A stretch of 64,000 nt of DNA from Proteles cristata cristata (lineage: Eukaryota > Chordata > Mammalia > Carnivora > Hyaenidae), in NCBI GenBank assembly GCA_017311185.1, contig JAESUZ010001712.1, positions 1,302,001-1,366,000 of the forward strand. The letters run 5' to 3'. Below, piece by piece: positions 33,020 through 44,576 of the stretch (positions are counted from its first letter, which is position 1; each line of letters begins with the position of its first letter). Below the pieces are notes generated by a model. The model was not told where the DNA came from. It did no database searches and worked only from the letters and a program-made list of their open reading frames with translations. The position numbers and the translations under genes were made by a program.

Positions 33020-33225
33020 AGAGCCACACTATGCAAGACAGCAGCCACTAGCCTGTGTGGCAATTAACTTTTATTTGTAAAAACTCAGAATTAAAGTTAC
33101 TTCTATCCTCAGTCACACAAGCCATATTTCAAGTGCTCAAGAGTCATACTGGGTTACTGTCCATGCTGTTACAGAGCAGATAGAGAACATTTCTATCATT
33201 GCCCGGAGTTCTAACAGAGAATGTT
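33020..33225. repeat. Interspersed repeat with GTGTGG core, copy 2
   Basis: GCAGCCACTAGCCTGTGTGG, CATATTTCAAGTGCTCAAG and GAGAACATTTCTATCATTGC are present in the same order as in other mammalian copies of this family. Confidence 0.6.
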
Positions 33226-34105
33226 TTTCTAGAAAGGACCATTGAGTGCATAGCTAGAAAGGTGTTTTAAATAACTACTTTCTTGGCTGTTATGACTAAT
33301 AACTATTTTATACTTAAAAAATGAAAATAAACCTTACCCTGTTCCAAATCCTGAAGAATTATACACTAGAGTCATAATTTTACATATCATTCACAGCTAA
33401 AAATAAAAAGCGAAGTCTTTGTATACACACAACTTTCTGAAGTTGTGTTTGCTTCCTGGAGACTCGTGACAGTCTGATACTCTTGTCAGTGTCTGAGTGG
33501 CAGTGTCTTCTGCATAGGGAGACCCAGTTATCCCACAAAGGTGACAAGAACATGGGGACCTGTGCTCAGGGTGAGAACAGTTAACACCCTGCTGCCAGGA
33601 TGGATTACATTTATGGCCATTTACAGCTCACCCCAGGGAGACTCCATCTATAAAAGCCAAGTGACAGCTGTAGGGAGGAAGTTGCCACAAGGACTCAGGT
33701 AGTGAAGGCATTAAGCTGTAAAATCTATGGAGGCATATAAGGCTCGGGCCTTAACTGTCCGGGTACATGGTCTACACTAGCTGACTATTCCCGCAGTGGT
33801 TTGATGTTCCCCTTCGCTTTCCCAGGGATGGCATCCCATTAGAAGCCTTTATTCTTTTTTAACAGGTGCCAGTTGCAGCATGCCTACAGACTTCTAGAAG
33901 CAGCAGGACCTGAACATGATCATTTAAGCTCCATGCTAAAGAGACAGAAACTGCTGCATGACAGTAAGTAAAAGCAGACAGTCAAAGGGAAGGATGGCAT
34001 TCCAGGCCATGTCTGGCCCAAGTCCGACTCTGCCCTTGTGACCACGGCAAGTTGTTCATAGTGCATGGCTTTGCTCGCACAGTGACAAAGGTCTGAGATT
34101 ACATT
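33226..34105. other. Unassigned DNA with one isolated TATA-like box
   Basis: TATAAAAG at 33649-33656 follows GGGAGACTCCATC, and CAGGTAGTG about 45 bases downstream looks like a splice donor. No open frame or CpG enrichment supports a promoter. Confidence 0.3.
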
Positions 34106-34330
34106 AATACTAACATTACCAGTTATTAGAGGTTTACTCTGTCAGCCTCAGTGTCAAGCCCTTAGCAGGTGTTATGCCATGGAATCCTCCAACAGTGCTG
34201 TGGGGGGTCACTGCTATGACTCCATCTCATAGGAGTTAAGTGACATCCAAGCTCATGCAGTGAGAAGTAGTAGCTGAACTTGGACAAGGAGGATCTGACC
34301 ACTTCTACCAGTTTCTGGGAAGCTCCTGTC
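34106..34330 (-). mobile_element. MIR-type relic
   Basis: CTCCATCTCATAGGAGTTAAG, TCATGCAGTGAGAAGTAG and AGCTGAACTTGGAC are antisense MIR phrases. Confidence 0.6.
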
Positions 34331-34387
34331 AATTCATCTGTATACCTGTCTGGTCTACTGGCCTTTTAATCAGCTCCCCCATTCGCT

Positions 34388-34530
34388 TGATTTAGTGGTA
34401 AAGCACATGGGCTCTGGGACCAGATCACTGGGTTGGAATCTCAGCTCTGTAGTTAGTCACCTGTGTGCTCACCTAAGCTGATTTTTCATCTATAGGAGGA
34501 GGAAGATAGTGATGTCTGGCATCACCTGAG
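34388..34530 (+). mobile_element. MIR-type relic
   Basis: GGTAAAGCACATGGGCTCTG, TGGGTTGGAATCTCAGCTC and GCTGATTTTTCATCTATAG follow sense MIR order. Confidence 0.75.
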
Positions 34531-34642
34531 AGCTAGGAGCAATACAGAGTTTCATGCCCAACCAGAGAGTCAGAACCTGTAATTCAACAAGATGCCCAGA
34601 TATGTTTGCACATTAGAGTTTGAAATCACCATCCTGCACTAG
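34531..34642 (-). mobile_element. MER5A-like relic (weak)
   Basis: AGAGTCAGAACCTGTAATTC, AACAAGATGCCCAG and TTAGAGTTTGAAATCACC resemble the end part of antisense MER5A. Confidence 0.5.
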
Positions 34643-35142
34643 AAAATAGTATGCTGAAATGAATTGTTTAGTCAGATACCTAAGACTCCCAGATAGACTG
34701 GTTTTATAAGGCCAGACCCATATCACAGGTATAGATCAACGGCACATATGCACTTAGAGAGCTACGGTGCTCCTCAGGTGAACACGGCCATGTGAACCCG
34801 GAGGATTACTCTGTTGAAAGATGAGAAAATGAGGCTCAGTCGTTGCTGTAAGGACTCAAGTCAATGAGGCAACATTAGCAATACAGTTCCGGTAATCCAT
34901 GAGAGCTGGGAAGGAGCCATCATTTAAGCAGAATAAAATCCATTGGCATCTGTTCCCACAAGGATTTCATGCCTAATTAGGTCCAACCTAGGAAAGCCGC
35001 ATCCTGCTCTGGGGAGGCTGGGAGGCCACTGTGTTCTCTCTGGGAACTGACTGCTTCTCATAGGGGCCAGGCAGAACGGCATCTGGGTCTGGTCTTCAGA
35101 TTCCTAGAATTCTGCTTGCAAGGGATGCTGTTCCCAGACCGC
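34643..35142. other. Unassigned DNA
   Basis: Includes a GAAAATGAGGCTCAGTCG phrase typical of MIR near 34825. Nothing firmer. Confidence 0.4.
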
Positions 35143-35394
35143 TTGCCAGGTAATTTAAAAAAAAAATTTTTTTTAATGTTTTATTTATTTCTAGGAGAGA
35201 GAGAGAGACAGCGTGAGCAGGGGAGGGTCAGAGAGAGAGGGAGTCACAGACTGAAACAGGCTCAGGCTCTGAGCTGGCAGTCAGCACAGAGCCCGACGCG
35301 GGGCTCGAACCCACGAACCGCGAGATCATGACCCAAGCGAAAGTCGGACGCTTAACCGACTAAGCCACCCAGGCGCCCCATTGCCAGGTAATTT
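35143..35394 (-). mobile_element. Young-type felid CAN-SINE, inverted, perfect 14-bp target duplication
   Basis: TTGCCAGGTAATTT at 35143-35156 and 35381-35394. The element reads TATTTATTTCTAGGAGAG at the tail side and CTAAGCCACCCAGGCGCCCC at the head, with GAACCGCGAGATCATGACCC intact. Confidence 0.97.
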
Positions 35395-35464
35395 TGAATA
35401 AAGAATCCTGAGTGGCTCAAACCATGTCTGTTCCTTCCCTGCTCTCCTATCCCCCCACCTTAGG

Positions 35465-36165
35465 AGGTTCCCAAAAAGCAGAGCTTGAGATAGGAACTCC
35501 TGTTCAAATGATTTATTGGGGGCACGCTCTTAGGAGAAGGGGTACAAACAGAATTGCTGATAAAATACACGATGCCTAGTTTGATTTTAATTGCAGATAA
35601 CCAGCAGATAGCTTTAATGCAAGCATGACCCCAATATTTCATGGGACATACTTAAACTAAAAAGTTATTCATTACCTGAAATTTAAATAGAACTGAGTGT
35701 TGTTAATTGCTAGATCTGGAAACATGAAGAACAACAGAAGCAGAATAGGCAGGGAAAGCAGCTAAGTAAGGAAGGAGGTAGACTGAGCTGGAGTCTGGCT
35801 TTCACCTGAGCCTACAGGGAACCCAGGGGGTACCCGGAAGTAGTCCGGTGTTGGGGCAAGGGGGCTAGCATTCTGTACTCTCTGCAACTCAGTCAATGAC
35901 ACAGTATGCCCCGGGCATATGGGTGAAGAGGTGTCGTTCGTGGGCAAGGGTGGGGGGAAGTGGATCTCATCTGGTCAAGGGCAATTCTCCAGAGACCAAG
36001 CATGGCTAGGAGATGCTAACAGCCAATACTCAATTGAAGTGGGGTACAACAACATCTATGATACCCTCCCCTCCACATACCACTCCTTAGCAATCCTCAA
36101 GCCCTTGAGAAGTCGGCATCTTGTTGATGGTTTTAAAATAGGGGAGCACCCCTGGATCTTTTAGC
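35465..36165. repeat. Old composite repeat block, family not assigned
   Basis: AAATGATTTATTGGGGGCAC near 35507 and GGAGATGCTAACAGCCAATAC near 36010 read like a widespread old mammalian repeat. It is interrupted at about 35550-35720 by a copy of the hairpin-forming family seen at 22985. Confidence 0.5.
35550..35720. repeat. Hairpin-family repeat, second copy
   Basis: ATAAAATACACGATGCCTAG, CCAATATTTCATGGGACATAC, CCTGAAATTTAAATAGAAC and ATTGCTAGATCTGG parallel the 22985-23245 copy, in partly matching order. Confidence 0.55.
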
Positions 36166-37389
36166 CTTATTTCATTGGGAACAGATCCATATGCAGGGCT
36201 TTTGGAAAACAGAACAGGAACATACTTGATTCACTAACTGCCAGATCTGCATCATCAGCATATTATCAGATCAACTCGGCATTTCTAAGAGCTGGGCTGA
36301 GCACTTTCTTTCTATGGCACTTATTGTTTCACCAGAATGGGAAATGGAGGGTGGAGAAGAACTTCCTCCCTGGGTTCCCGCCTTCCGGGCACTAAGGATT
36401 TGGCAGTGTCTGCTGGAGGCTGGCTTGGCTGGCGTCACTTTCAGAATATGAAATGACATGATGGCTTCTGGTTAGGGCATGAGTTGTACCTAAATAGCTA
36501 AAGAGATTCCTGTGTTTTACATGTACTTATCCATTTAAAGCCCAGCAGAAAACTAGAAGTAAAAAGAAGTATTCAGAACCAGACATCCAAATTCAGGCTG
36601 TCTTTGAAGAAGGGGAAGATGTTGACCATTTATTCAGCAAGGAGGCTATAGGAACTATACTCCCAAATTAGAGATTGCCAGCTTTCTTCGTGGATATTGC
36701 TGGCTATCCCTAGCTCCTTGCCAGCTACAAGTAGACCGGTCTTCCCAGAATGTGGTCCACAGAACACCTCCCTTATAAGTGAGGTTGTATGTTTCAGAGT
36801 TAGAAACTCTGCCCACTGCAGCTATTTCTTTGGAGATTCACAGTACCCATTTGTGTTGCAAAGGTTCTGAGAAGTCCTGAGTACAGAAAGGCAGCTGTTT
36901 GCTGATGCACTTTTTTGCAGAACACCAGGAGCTCTGTAGTTTAAGTGCCACCAGAACAATCCCACAGTTCAAGCGAAAGAGAACAGAAAAGCAAAAGGCA
37001 GTTATCTGAGGTGGGGAGATGGGGGTCCCTCTCCAGGCTTTACAACCTGTGAGCCTGTATCAGGTCCCGGCATTCCCCCATTACTAATTTCTTCTGAATA
37101 AGAAATTAAAGGCAGTTAAAGGGCTAACTGGAATTGAGAGGGCTAAAACTTTGCTATTGTCAGGCCTGTTACCCAGTAGATCCCTCACATCATTCCTCAC
37201 TTCCTCCTATGTGACATCCGTACCTAGAATAAACTCAGGAGAGCAAAGCCCAGGTTTTCTCAGAAGCTACCACGTGGCAGGGGGAAGGGAGAAGGGGAGG
37301 GGGAAACTCTTGATAACATGAGAAGCATGTCAGAGGGTTCTGCAGACTCAGGAATTGGAAGGGCATTTGCTCCCTTGCCTTTTGTAAAG
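36166..37389. other. Unassigned DNA
   Basis: A GGGGGAAGGGAGAAGGGGAGG tract lies at about 37280-37302. No repeat or gene recognised. Confidence 0.4.
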
Positions 37390-37640
37390 AAAAGACAGTT
37401 GGGGGCGCCTGGGTGGCTCAGTCAGTTAAGCATCCAACTTCAGCTCAGGTCATGATCTCACAGTTCGTGGGTTTGAGTCCCGTGTCAGGCTCTGTGCTGA
37501 CAGCCAGCTCAGAGCCTGGAACCTGTTTCAGATTCTGTATCTCCCTCTCTCTCTGACCCTCCCTGCTCATGCTGTCGCTCTCTCTCTTTCTCAGAAATAC
37601 ATTTTAAAAAACATTAAAAATTTTTAAAAAAGACAGCTGG
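37390..37640 (+). mobile_element. Felid CAN-SINE, near-perfect 13-bp target duplication
   Basis: AAAAGACAGTTGG (37390) and AAAAGACAGCTGG (37628) differ at one base. Element 37403-37627 has a full head, CCAGCTCAGAGCCTGG body, TC tract and TCAGAAATACATTTT tail. Confidence 0.95.
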
Positions 37641-37927
37641 AAAAAAAAGTCTATACCTCATACTGAGGTAAAAGGACAAAATGAATCCTGCTCATTCTGA
37701 CATTTGGTAGAAAAGTCATCTTAAAAGGAAATCATCTATGCAAGAATAAGGGGTACAAGACAAAATGCACTCACTTTCCCCCCTGATTGAAAGAATAGGC
37801 AACATGGGAAAATTGCCTCTGGGTATTATCTGGGAGGCAACAAGAAAGTCTTTCTGTACCCAATATGGTTCTTAATTTACTGTAACCTGGAATTCCCTCA
37901 TTAGAGATTTATTCCTTTGAGTTAAGT

Positions 37928-38076
37928 CAGTGGTTCTCAACTAGGAATGATTCTCGCCCTCATTAAGATATATGACAAAGCCACACTCCCAGAGTTTGAT
38001 TCAAAAGGAACCAGAGAATTACATGCCAAACAAGTTCGGAGAGGATGCTGACCCCCACCTTGAGAACTACCAGTTT
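37928..38076. mobile_element. hAT-type non-autonomous DNA transposon relic
   Basis: Starts CAGTGGTTCTCAACTAGG and ends CCTTGAGAACTACCAG, which are near-inverted terminal repeats of the MER5/MER20 type. The interior (GAGTTTGATTCAAAAGG) is closest to MER5. Confidence 0.65.
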
Positions 38077-38149
38077 AAAGGGCTGAATGAGACAATGCAT
38101 ATACATAGCTATCCATGTAATGCCTGGCATATATAAGCTTACCACGCTC

Positions 38150-38345
38150 AGTGATTCTCCAACTTGACTGCACATTAGAATCTCCTAGTGAGTTCGTGGT
38201 AATCCCAGTGCTTGGTCCACAGACCAATTAGACCAGAATCCCTGGGGGTGGAGGGATCCCAGGCATCATTGGTTTTTGAGGCCCCCAGGTGATCCCAGTA
38301 TACAGCCATGGTTGGGGTGCATTGCAGCCAGTGGTAGTTTAGAGA
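38150..38345 (+). mobile_element. MER5A-like relic
   Basis: CTCAGTGATTCTCCAACTTG, GCACATTAGAATCTCCTAG and CCTGGGGGTGGAGGGATCCC follow sense MER5A order. Confidence 0.65.
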
Positions 38346-38369
38346 GAGAGTCCTTTGCACCGCCCAGTC

Positions 38370-38745
38370 TTCCCTACCTCCTTGACAGCTTGAGCATCAG
38401 TTGACCTCTCTTATCCCAAAGCACTACCATGTTCAGGCCCTGACCAGTCCCCCTCTAATGTCTGCGACACCTACACTGGTCCCCCTGCCTCGAGAAATCC
38501 TCACCTCCAGGCCTGTCTAGCCTCCATTCGGGCAAGGAGCGTTCCCACCGTTACAGGTCACCAGCTGCTCTCACTCTGTCCCATGCAAACCTTCCCATCA
38601 GTTCCACACTTGCTTTCTATGCTTTCCAGCCACACTGGCTGTCCTTCCTCACAAATAGCCTCCACACAGGACTGCTCATATCCTCAGATTTCTGCTAACT
38701 GGCCCCAACCCAGCAAGATGTCTGTGAAGCTGTGCTCCCCTTGCT
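38370..38745 (+). mobile_element. L2-like LINE relic
   Basis: CCAGCCACACTGGCTGTCC, CACTTGCTTTCTATGC and pyrimidine-rich flanking text resemble the L2 ORF 3' region. The frame is decayed. Confidence 0.5.
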
Positions 38746-40405
38746 AAGGGCTGAATTATGATAAAGTCTATCACTATAAATATTAAGAGTCATCCTAATT
38801 TTTGGTTTCTCTCTCCAACGAGATAGGGGGCAGCGAGGGAATCTTCGCTGATAACAAGAACCACCATTTATTTATCAAGTACCCCTAATTGTTTGTTTGT
38901 TTTCCAGCCTTGCAGATACAAAAGTGAAGGGGAAAAAAAAAAAACAAAGGCCCCTGCTTCAAGGAATTTACATCTCCTTGATCAGAGAGGCTCCTAAAAT
39001 GTTAAGTCTAACCCCAACTAAAAATCTGGACTAATGGTTTGATAAAGAGATTTCCATTATAGAGCCATTTGTTTGAAAACCCTTACAAAAGAAATCAAAA
39101 TTAAAGCACATTTTGCTATACACTTACCATATTGCCCGACCAAAGCAGGACAAGTAATACAGGTAAAGAAATGTAAAACTGAACAAATTATACCAGTACC
39201 TATATGTGAGTAATTAGGACCAGAACTACCCCACCACCCCCGTAAATGGTTATCTATACCTACAGTCATCCCAACCCATCCTTAAGGCTGCAAGTGCAGG
39301 AAACAAGACTCTTCCACTCCCACACACCACCACAGAGAGACCGCTGCTGCTTAACCCTCTGCCACATTTCAAACAGGTGGCCGTCCCTGACCTCTGCTTC
39401 CTCTCTCTCCTGGCCCTCTCCCTCCACTCCCCCCTCCCAGGGACAGCTGCCCTGTCCACATAACCTCCAAGCCCCTGCAGTTCACCCAAGCAGATGCGTT
39501 TCCTCTTCTTCCCCTGCCCCACCTATCCTTCCCACAGAGATCCATTCCTTCCGCAGGTTTCCTGTGGAGCCATGCATTTTGTGTGTTTGTGTTTGAGAGG
39601 GGGAGAAAATAAAGGAAGAACTTTATTATTTGAGCCTCGACCTTTATAAATGCACCTCCCTGCCATCTGTTAACCTGCAGGTTGGAGCAAAGGAGAGGGC
39701 CCCAAATGACCTGGTCACTGAATGGGCTTAGTACCTCAGACAGTGGGAATCAGAGTGTTTGAATAAGAGGGCCCTACCCCACTCTCCTCCTCATCCCTAC
39801 TATGTGGCACTAAACCATTCTTTCAAAATGTTAATTTCAGTCTTGAAATGGAAACCCAGTGGAGAATTTTAAATGAAACACTCAGCTTAAGAAAAGGAGA
39901 GGGTGGGAACCAGGGTTCATGGGACGTCCACCATGCTTCATAGGAGCAGCATGACAAATGATAATCCCAACAGCCCCCTGGGGGGAAGCCACAGCTGGCT
40001 GCTGCCCACTTGGGCAGATGTAGTGATAGGGACATAGGAAGATCCGAATTGCCTGGGCCTTAGTGCTAACTTCCCAAGCACATGGTCTTCAGCCTATGGT
40101 CTGCTGAACCAGCAAATGCAAAGGTGGTAGCTAGGCAGGATGCAAGAGAAAAGCCAGGAAAGTTTCACATTTTATCATGGACACACCCCCAAATGGATCG
40201 CAGAGCAAAGTCAATAAGAAAATGTCTAGCAGTGGCAAAGACTGGGGTCCCTGTAACCTCAGATATAGTTTCTCATGCAGTGAATATACGGTTGGTTTTT
40301 TCTACCCAAGGCTTTTATTGAGACAATCACAGAGAAGGCAACAGCGACACCTGCCTTTCAGAACAGATTCAAACCAGGTAGAGAAACCCGAAGCTTACTC
40401 TCAGT
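38746..40405. other. Unassigned DNA
   Basis: C-rich around 39300-39550, with short open frames on both strands. No recognisable product, repeat or RNA gene. Confidence 0.4.
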
Positions 40406-40770
40406 ACCAGTGAATGTGACCTTAATGGGAAATAGGGTCTTTGGAAATGATCAGATGAATAAGATCATTAGTATGGGCCCTAAACCAACAGGATTAGTGT
40501 CCTTGTGAGAAGGGGAAATTTGCCCACAGAACATCACATAAAGATGACAGAGATCAGGGTGATGCATTTTTAAGCCAAGAAATGCCAAATTGGCAACAAA
40601 CCACCACAAACCTAGAGGGAGGCAGGAACAAGTTCTTCCAAGAACAAACCAACCCTACTGTCACCTTGTTGTCTGGCTTCTCATCTGCAGACTAGGAGAC
40701 AAATTTCTGTTGTTCTGTCATCCAGGGTGGGGGACTTTGTTACCACAGCCCTAGAAAGCGGGTATAGGCA
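40406..40770 (+). mobile_element. MLT1/MaLR-type LTR relic
   Basis: AATGTGACCTTAATGGGAAA, TAGGGTCTTTGGAAATGATC, GTGTCCTTGTGAGAAGGGG, AAATTTCTGTTGTTCTGTC and CACAGCCCTAGAAAGCGG follow sense MLT1 LTR order. LTR only, no coding DNA. Confidence 0.8.
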
Positions 40771-40864
40771 CTACTTTAATTTGAGTGTCTGCTTCCATCA
40801 TAGCCTCAACTGGACAGAAGCTCCGCAATAAAATCAAAGAATTCAATGGGCACTACTCCCCCTT

Positions 40865-41149
40865 ACCAGTAGTCAGACTTTATTTTCTCTTTTTTTTTTT
40901 TTAATTTTTTAATGTGTTTTATTTATTTCTAGGAGAGAGAGAGAGAGAGAGAAAGCGACGTGAGCAGGGGAGGGTCAGAGAGAGAGGGAGGGAGCCACAG
41001 ACTGAAACAGGCTACAGGCTCTGAGCTGGCAGTCAGCACAGAGCCCGATGCGGGGCTCGAACCCACGAACCGCGAGATCATGACCTAAGCGAAAGTCGGA
41101 CTCTCAACCGACTAAGTCACCCAGGCGCCCCACCAGTAGTCAGACTTTA
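40865..41149 (-). mobile_element. Young-type felid CAN-SINE, inverted, perfect 18-bp target duplication
   Basis: ACCAGTAGTCAGACTTTA at 40865-40882 and 41132-41149. Tail side TTATTTATTTCTAGGAGAG with an expanded GA tract, head CTAAGTCACCCAGGCGCCCC. Confidence 0.97.
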
Positions 41150-41189
41150 AAGCTCAAAAATGCCCAGCAACTTTCCCCATTTCCTTATC

Positions 41190-41315
41190 TAAAAAAATGC
41201 AACCCTGTTGCCACTAACCTCCTCAGGGCTCATATGCATCCTTGACAGGTTCATGCATGTGAACATGGCCTATAAAATGGAAAGGGTGATAATTACAGTT
41301 ATCGCAAGGAGTATT
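41190..41315 (+). mobile_element. MIR-type relic (weak)
   Basis: TATAAAATGGAAAGGGTGATAA followed by GTTATCGCAAGGAGT resembles the middle of MIR. Confidence 0.45.
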
Positions 41316-41850
41316 ACTTTTCCTTCAACTGCCTCAGGTACGAACAGACTGGCTGGCCCTAAGCAGAATGAGACTCTCTATGTGCCCCTGCAACCACCTT
41401 GTTCTAGGCCTCGGGAAGTTGACCTGTAGGGGACATGTCAGTGGCTCCCTTTTCTTTTGCTACTAGTTGGGACTGGCCAAAGGGAGGCACCAGCACATGG
41501 TCGGATGGCATGAGAGCAGAGATGTCAAGGCTTCTATCCCTCTGGCACCCTCCCTATTGGGTTCTCAGGAGTTGACTATCATCCATAGAAGGTTTCAGCT
41601 ACTATCAGAAAAATATCCCTATACAGCTACTCTCTCAGGTTTCCAGAAATTCTGCCTTCTCTTTGTCTCTTCAGGGTTAGGAGCAACAGACACCCACAGG
41701 GGCTAACTCCAGGACATTGTACTCAATAGGACCAATTTGCTTTACATACACCTTGACAAATAACCCCTCTAGTAAAGGCTCCTCAAAGTATCCTGCTGGA
41801 GTGTGCCTCCTGGCATGCCAGGACTGATTCAATAATTATACGTCTAGAAA
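41316..41850. other. Unassigned DNA
   Basis: No repeat or gene recognised. Confidence 0.4.
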
Positions 41851-41941
41851 GTAAATTTTACAGTATCAAATCATCACCTTGTACACCCTAAACTGAGATG
41901 TTTTATGCCAATTATATCTCAATAAAACTAAAAAAAAAAAT
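41851..41941 (+). mobile_element. Old L1 3' terminal relic
   Basis: AATCATCACCTTGTACACCC, then GCCAATTATATCTCAATAAA and an A tail, form the terminal L1M 3' end. Confidence 0.8.
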
Positions 41942-42299
41942 GGACACAATTTGTAGTTCCTTCAGTGAAGAGGTAAGGTTTATTTCTCCACCCTGATTCT
42001 GGCCTCAGCCATTTTCTTCTTCAACGGCTGGGATATTAACAAATGTGACGCGAGCAGAAGCTGAAATGCTTGCACGTCTGTGTCTTGCCTTCCTCTTGCT
42101 GCCCCGTGGCAGCCTTTGGGCTGCCATGAAGACACCTGGACTGGCTTCCTGGAGGGTGAGACAATGTAAAGACAGGCCCCGGCCACTGCCAGCATCCGAG
42201 ATGAGGTACCGGACACCCCACTCTAGACCATTTCGCACCAGTGATGCTGCTCAGACCCGAAGAAATGTACCAGCAGCCTCATAGAGTTGTGAGCAAATA
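41942..42299. other. Unassigned DNA
   Basis: Moderately GC-rich. Overlapping short open frames on both strands with no domain. Confidence 0.4.
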
Positions 42300-42530
42300 T
42301 AATGATGTGTTTTTTTTTAATTAACAGTTTCCTTTTAAGTTTGTTGATTTTGAGGGAGAGACAGGGAGAAAGAGCCAGAAAGAGAAAATCTCAAGCAGCA
42401 CTGTGCTGGCAGCGCAGAGCCCAGTGTGGTGCTTGAACTCACAAACTGTGAGATCATGACCTGAGCCTAAGTCAAGACTCAGACGCTTAACCAACTGAGC
42501 CACCCAGGTACCCCTAAAATGATGGTTTTC
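42300..42530 (-). mobile_element. Felid CAN-SINE, inverted
   Basis: Tail side TTAAGTTTGTTGATTTTGAGG, short body, head GCCACCCAGGTACCCC ending about 42516. ATAATGATG/AAATGATGG flanks suggest a worn target duplication. Confidence 0.9.
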
Positions 42531-42879
42531 TTAAGTGATTCCCTTTTGGGGTGGCTTGTGACATTTCCAAGGTTAGCTGAAATAGTAACTAGAGAGATTG
42601 TAGGGTCTACTGACTTCCTAATGGAACTAGAGTGCACGCAGAAGGATAAGAAGAAATTGAAGGGCATAAATATCTAACTGAGAATAGAACTTGGGAAGTC
42701 AGGGACCTCTTGGGCAGCTTTAAAGGTGTCCTGCATGGCCTGGAACACTGAACAGATGTGACAGGAACAACACCTGGTAGTCAGGGTTGCAAAACGGCAA
42801 CAGCAAACGCATACTCAAACCCACCAGGGTTCTCCAACTAAGACAATTTCAAAATGTAGTTCCCCTACCAGCAGCAACT
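42531..42879. other. Unassigned DNA
   Basis: No feature recognised. Confidence 0.4.
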
Positions 42880-43034
42880 GAGTCAGCTGAGTGCTCATTA
42901 GAAATGCAAATTCTTGGATTCCACCAAAGGCCTAGTCACTCAGACACTGGGAGGGGACCGAGCAGCCATGTTTCATCAGGTCCTCCAGGTGACTCGGACT
43001 AAAGCTACAGACAGATAGCATGAGAACCACTGCA
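42880..43034 (-). mobile_element. MER5A-like relic
   Basis: TCATTAGAAATGCAAATTC, CAGGTCCTCCAGGTGACTC and CATGAGAACCACTGCATG match antisense MER5A order to its end. Confidence 0.8.
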
Positions 43035-43149
43035 TGAACATAAGGCTCTGGTGGAAAAGGAGTGGGGCTCTGAGATGGGGACATCTGTACAGACACGAAT
43101 GAAGCTGGGAATTTAGGACCCGCCCCACCCCACCCCCATTCCTCTTAAA

Positions 43150-43315
43150 TCTACTTTGTCCTCAGAGGCTGTCCCTCTCCCATGCAGGAAACTACCTACA
43201 ACTGTCTAAAACCTTTCAATGACTACTGGGCCGTGCCTCTAGGCCCAGAAGAAGTATCAGATCGCAGCATTGCCTAGATGAACACTAGGCCTATGCTGAT
43301 CTGGCCAGTTGGTGT
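43150..43315 (+). mobile_element. L2-like LINE relic (weak)
   Basis: AACCTTTCAATGACTACTGG, then CTAGGCCTATGCTGATCTGG, resemble the L2 ORF 3' region. Confidence 0.5.
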
Positions 43316-43475
43316 GGCAGGAGTCCAGGGAGCATACAGAAGAGCTCCTGCTAAGGGTGACAGACGGCAAAGGAAGAAATCGTGAGGGTGTAAGACAATC
43401 CACTAGAATGGACTTGAGGGAGCCAAGTGGTAACTTTTCAAAGCTTGGTGTACTTGTTAAACATAGGCTTTAATG

Positions 43476-43707
43476 AAACTGAAATTGGGGGCACCTGAGT
43501 GGCTCAGTAGGTTAAGCGTCCGACTTCAGCTCAGGTCATGATCTCATGGTTTGCGGGTTCGAACCCCTCATTGGGCTCTGTGCTGACAGCTCAGAGCCTG
43601 GAGCCTGCTTTGGACTCTGTGTCTCCCTCGCTCTCTGCCTCTCCCCCACTCACGCTCTGTCTCTCTCAAACATAAATACACAAAAAATTTTTTTAAAAAA
43701 CTGAAAT
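43476..43707 (+). mobile_element. Felid CAN-SINE, 10-bp target duplication
   Basis: AAACTGAAAT at 43476-43485 and 43698-43707. Element has GGTTTGCGGGTTCGAACCCC, GAGCCTGGAGCCTGC body and an AAACATAAATACAC tail. Confidence 0.94.
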
Positions 43708-44145
43708 CACATAAACTTATAATTAGGTATACTAAAAATAAAGCTGATACTCAGAACTCATCACTCCTACTTATCTTCACTACATTTTACTATTATCTAC
43801 GCCGTTGAGGTTATTTGCCTGTACTGTATCTGCCTAGTGGAAATACTAGATCATGGTGGCCCACTCTGCATCTCTCCCCAAAGCTGTCTTCAGTACTAAG
43901 AGAGTTATAGTTTGAAGAGAGAAGTGGTGAGAATATTTACTACTTGGAGATGAGCAAACACTGGAAACCAGGCTTTTCCCCGGCCCCAGACTGCTAATGA
44001 GTAAACCTTTACCTGCATACCACTCCCTCTAAGTCTTGATAAGCCTAAATTTATTTTCATGGGTATACCTTTAGCAGTTTCAGGTCCCAACATGCCGGCT
44101 ATAGGACCTAGTAGTGACCTTGAGTTGAAACTTGGATTTCATGGT
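43708..44145. other. Unassigned DNA
   Basis: No feature recognised. Confidence 0.4.
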
Positions 44146-44149
44146 AGCT

Positions 44150-44576
44150 GTGATCAATTCCTATTGCTGCTATGACAACTTACCACACACTTGGTGGCTT
44201 AAAACAACAGAAACAGATGCAAGGAATTACCTGGAAGTTTGGGAGGTCAGAAGTCCAAAATGGGCCTCATGAGGCTAAAATCAAAGTGTTGACAGAACTG
44301 TGTTCCTTTCTCGAAGCTCTAGGGGAGAAACTTTTCTAGATGCCCAGCAGATCTAGGCTCACAACTCCTCTTCTGTCTTCATAGCCCCAGTGGCCACATA
44401 ATCCTCCTACAGCCACCATTCTTCTCACATTGACTTTTCTACTTCCCTTTTCTCTATTTAAGGACTCTTGTGATTACATGGGGAGCACCTGGATGCCCAG
44501 GAGCCTCTCCTTAAGGTCAGGCAATTAGGACCTTAATTCCATCGGTAACTATTCTGCCTCCCACAGTAGTCTACAG
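44150..44576 (-). mobile_element. MLT1/MaLR-type LTR relic
   Basis: TTGCTGCTATGACAACTTACC, TTGGTGGCTTAAAACAACAG, GGAGGTCAGAAGTCCAAAAT, CTCTTGTGATTACATGG and CCTTAATTCCATCGG follow antisense MLT1-type LTR order. LTR only. Confidence 0.78.

Noticed and set aside
39481..39560. Pyrimidine tract plus CCCACAG resembling a splice acceptor
   Set aside because: The sequence is C/T-rich throughout, so such matches are expected. No coding frame of interest follows.
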